Shown in pieces: positions 4,166 to 6,473 of a DNA stretch of 6,473 nt; position 1 is the first letter of the stretch; each line of letters begins with the position of its first letter. The notes beneath the pieces were generated by a model. The model was not told the DNA's origin, did no database searches, and saw only the letters and a list, made by a program, of their open reading frames with translations. The position numbers and the translations under genes were made by a program. Origin of the DNA: Gammaproteobacteria bacterium (GTDB lineage Bacteria > Pseudomonadota > Gammaproteobacteria > UBA1113); NCBI GenBank assembly GCA_019752835.1, contig JAIELR010000174.1, forward strand, positions 1 through 6,473. Reading direction: 5' to 3'.

Positions 4166-6473
4166 ATGAGTCAGATGAATCGGATAAAATTATTATCCAC
4201 ACGCAAAAAAATAAACGAGACCAAACAGGATTAGGTTGGATAGATAATGTTGGCGGTAGGGGAGTCATGACTGTTCAGGAAATGGTTACTTCTCAAACCA
4301 ATGATCCGACGTTATTAAACGATATAAAATTTATACAAAATGGCATCACAGCTATTACGTATAATAATAAAGAGAAAGTTTTACGCGAAAAAACTTCAAT
4401 TAGTTATAGCCTACTTTCCTTCGATGGACATATTACCTCTAAAAAAAAATCAATTGCTTGCAGCGAACTACTTAAATTTTATGGGCACTTGGTGTCTCAT
4501 CGAATCGATGTGGAAATTAGCTTACCCAAAACTGATAGAGATCACTACTTAAAACTCGGCTTGATTGATCAAAAAAATGAAAGTACCGCTTTATTACGAG
4601 CGAGCTGCTTAGGACAACTGGCAGAAACAGGGCAACAGTGTGTAGATGGCATGAACAGCATTCTACCCTTGATATTAATGCAGGACAGCATGAGACAGTT
4701 ATCAAAAATATCAGGACATCGCTCACAAAATATAGCCAAAAAATTGTTACCCCATCTTGAATTAGCGACCTATCTGAAAGAAGATGAGGAGGTAATACTA
4801 AATTCTAAAAATTCAGTTGCATTATTTAGAGATTATTCGAAAAAAACATGGTTAGATCGTAATGATAATTCAATTATGATACAGTCAGGGCACTATAAAC
4901 ATACTTTTTATGTCAATTTATATAAAAAAATCTCTCCAACTAAAATTGAAATTAATATTGTTATTCATAATTTTAATCTAATGGCATTACTCTATAATCA
5001 ACAAGAAGCGTTGAACGAAAATAGTTTTTTTCCTCGCGTTCTCCGTCTTGAAACAACTCGATATAATGGAAAACGTTTATGTAAAGAAAATGATATAGCC
5101 GCTGAAATTAGCACTTTAGCTTTTTATATAGAAATATTAATGCGTGCCCATAAAGAGGCGGGACTGTATCAAAAAAAATCTAAAAAATTAAATATAAAAA
5201 CAAGTAATCAATTTAAAAAATTGAAAAAAATAATTGGGAAAAATCAAGCTTCCTTATGTGATGTGTTTATTCAATATGTTGTTGATGGTCAAAATCTTTT
5301 TTCTTTTACTGAATTAACAGGATTTTTGACTTGGGATAATATAAAAAATACGTTGACCAATGCATTGCCTGATTTAGATATAGATCTTGATACCATCATT
5401 GATGCGCAAGGAGAATTGCTTGAGCTAATCAGAACCTTAATTTTAATGGATGTGATTTATCGCCCCTTTATCTATGGTTTAACCTTATTTACCCCTATTT
5501 CTGAGCAAGCTCAGCTTGCGGTTTATCCCCCTCAAAGTTTGCAACGGGTAGGCAATTGTACCGTGCATAATATGCGAACGGCTCTTTATGAAATAGTGCA
5601 ATTTGATTGGCGCAAGCAAGCAGATTGGGAACCCATTAAGAATTTAAATTTTGATATTATGTGGATAGCAACCTCTAGTTGCGTCAGGAGGTTTCCTGAT
5701 CTAAAAAATATTAATCCATCCACCACCCTACCTGAAAACGAAGCAACACGGCAATTAGAAATTGCAAAAAAACAAATAGTGAATAAGCAATATAAAAAGG
5801 CCATCACATCAGTAGAACAAGCCTTAAAAGAACAACCCCTCGATATCATGACTAATCTACTTATCTATGCTGACAGAGCGATAGCGTATGAAGGGCTTGG
5901 CCAATATGATTTAGCATTAGCGGATTATAATGAAGCCCTTGAATATCATGAGGCCTTTGAGGTTTTAGAAAATCGGGGGGTATTACTCGCAGATCATTTT
6001 GGGGAAAAAGAAAAAGGCTTAGTCGATCTGAATAGAGCCATAGAAATTAATCCATTTTCGGCGCACACTTATTATAATCGAGCAATGCTGCATAAAGAAA
6101 TGAAGAGTGAGGATAAATATATTAAAGACATTCAAAGGTTGCTTGAGCTTGAGCCGGAAAATCTAGAATATCAATATCTCATGGAACAAGTATCACGTAA
6201 TGCAAATCGACAATCGCAAAATATTAGAGGCCTCGCTCAAATTGCTAACCGTAATAATGGCCCTGGTAATTTTGCACCTCATTCAAGCAACCCTCCGAAA
6301 GTATTATCCCCTCCTGGACTTGGCGAAGAGGACATTACCGATGTAGATTTCATTAATGATTTTGACGAAACGCATCCGGGGCCTTGGGAATGGGATATCA
6401 AACGCTTAGCGGCCAGCTTTATGGTGGCAGCGCGGCATTTGAATCATGGAGAAAAAATCGGAAAAGAGGCGGC
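4162..6473 (+). CDS. Large TPR-containing protein of unknown function, effector-like (3' end outside window)
   Basis: Starting at ATG 4162 (ATGA overlap with the PLP-enzyme stop), the frame runs to the window edge without a stop: 770 codons, so the protein is larger. A weak AGGGG (4146-4150) precedes the start; ATG 4267 is an alternative, but its purine tract is too close. I do not recognise residues 1-450: mixed alpha/beta, Lys/Asn/Ile-rich, no signal peptide or membrane helix. A beta-hairpin at about 242-272 carries H244, H247, H269 and N270. At 458-473 lies QSLQRVGNCTVHNMRT, whose GNC (C466) with a Gln five residues before resembles the active-site cysteine region of papain-like and CE-clan enzymes. 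Residues 528-667 form four TPR units (YDLALADYNEAL, GLVDLNRAIEINP). A Pro/Gly/Asn-rich linker (about 690-725) leads into a new region. GC is locally very low (15% at 4921-4980 and 5161-5220), unlike the upstream gene, suggesting acquisition. A secreted effector role is inference. Confidence 0.85.
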   Translation, partial: MNESDESDKIIIHTQKNKRDQTGLGWIDNVGGRGVMTVQEMVTSQTNDPTLLNDIKFIQNGITAITYNNKEKVLREKTSISYSLLSFDGHITSKKKSIACSELLKFYGHLVSHRIDVEISLPKTDRDHYLKLGLIDQKNESTALLRASCLGQLAETGQQCVDGMNSILPLILMQDSMRQLSKISGHRSQNIAKKLLPHLELATYLKEDEEVILNSKNSVALFRDYSKKTWLDRNDNSIMIQSGHYKHTFYVNLYKKISPTKIEINIVIHNFNLMALLYNQQEALNENSFFPRVLRLETTRYNGKRLCKENDIAAEISTLAFYIEILMRAHKEAGLYQKKSKKLNIKTSNQFKKLKKIIGKNQASLCDVFIQYVVDGQNLFSFTELTGFLTWDNIKNTLTNALPDLDIDLDTIIDAQGELLELIRTLILMDVIYRPFIYGLTLFTPISEQAQLAVYPPQSLQRVGNCTVHNMRTALYEIVQFDWRKQADWEPIKNLNFDIMWIATSSCVRRFPDLKNINPSTTLPENEATRQLEIAKKQIVNKQYKKAITSVEQALKEQPLDIMTNLLIYADRAIAYEGLGQYDLALADYNEALEYHEAFEVLENRGVLLADHFGEKEKGLVDLNRAIEINPFSAHTYYNRAMLHKEMKSEDKYIKDIQRLLELEPENLEYQYLMEQVSRNANRQSQNIRGLAQIANRNNGPGNFAPHSSNPPKVLSPPGLGEEDITDVDFINDFDETHPGPWEWDIKRLAASFMVAARHLNHGEKIGKEA
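5743..6162 (+). other. Four tandem TPR units within the large ORF
   Basis: Units of about 34 residues lie at roughly 528-561 (QYKKAITSVEQALKEQP), 564-597 (YADRAIAYEGLGQYDLALAD), 598-633 (NRGVLL...LVDLNRAIEINP) and 634-667 (YYNRAMLHKE...RLLELEPEN). They show the canonical pattern of small residue at 8, Gly/small and Tyr at mid-repeat, Ala at 20 and Pro at 32. TPRs form a superhelix that binds peptide segments of partner proteins, so this part probably mediates a protein-protein contact. The second and third units are the clearest. Confidence 0.8.

Noticed and set aside
4267..4269. ATG 4267 as the start of the large ORF, because TAGGGGAG precedes it
   Set aside because: The purine tract ends only two bases before the ATG, while ATG 4162 makes a coupling overlap with the upstream stop; kept only as an alternative.
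5586..5849. Reverse-strand 87-residue ORF with hydrophobic Cys/Phe-rich sequence
   Set aside because: It lies opposite the continuous large ORF between the GNC motif and the TPRs; its composition is the complement of the Lys/Asn/Gln-rich coding strand.
1..6473. tRNA, rRNA, riboswitch or other structured RNA
   Set aside because: Nearly all of the window is coding or IS sequence; the intergenic gaps are short and no cloverleaf or known RNA motif was recognised by eye.

Overview
The window reads as an accessory stretch of a moderately AT-rich gammaproteobacterial genome, most likely an intracellular or amoeba-associated lineage of the Legionellales type (Legionella, Coxiella, Berkiella, Rickettsiella and relatives). 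The evidence is indirect: two large repeat-type or effector-like proteins flank ordinary metabolic genes, a decayed insertion sequence lies between them, and the codon use is AT-rich. No single marker fixes the genus.

Layout, all on the + strand. (1) 1-876: the 3' end of a gene entering from the left. It encodes five tandem 42/43-residue helical repeats that are near identical at the DNA level, part of a sixth, and a low-complexity charged tail. (2) 925 to about 1387: the left part of an IS6-family (IS26-like) element. Its transposase is frameshifted, has lost its first catalytic Asp and is cut off at the 3' end. (3) 1388-1533: IS debris or leader containing a possible promoter. (4) 1534-2628: a MidA/NDUFAF7-family SAM-dependent methyltransferase. 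(5) 2673-3191: a 6-pyruvoyl-tetrahydropterin synthase/QueD-like protein that keeps the zinc histidines but appears to lack the catalytic residues. (6) 3188-4165: a single-domain PLP-dependent cysteine synthase / cystathionine beta-synthase-like enzyme. (7) 4162-6473 and beyond: a very long ORF, 770 codons without a stop and leaving the window on the right. It has an unrecognised N-terminal half, a GNC cysteine motif preceded far upstream by a His-rich hairpin, four TPR repeats, and the start of another region.

Genes 5, 6 and 7 are joined by ATGA start/stop overlaps. They sit behind a good sigma70-type promoter (TTGAGG-17-TATAAT) inside the end of gene 4, so they probably form one transcript. 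The striking point is that a TPR, effector-like protein of unknown function is translationally coupled to a PLP enzyme and a QueD-like probable pseudoenzyme. The most interesting candidates are the large ORF (possible permuted His...Cys papain-like or CE-clan fold plus TPRs), the QueD-like pseudoenzyme, and the recently amplified repeat protein, whose tail carries a basic cluster and a glutamate block like Dot/Icm translocation signals. All functional statements about the two large proteins are inference; no database search was possible.
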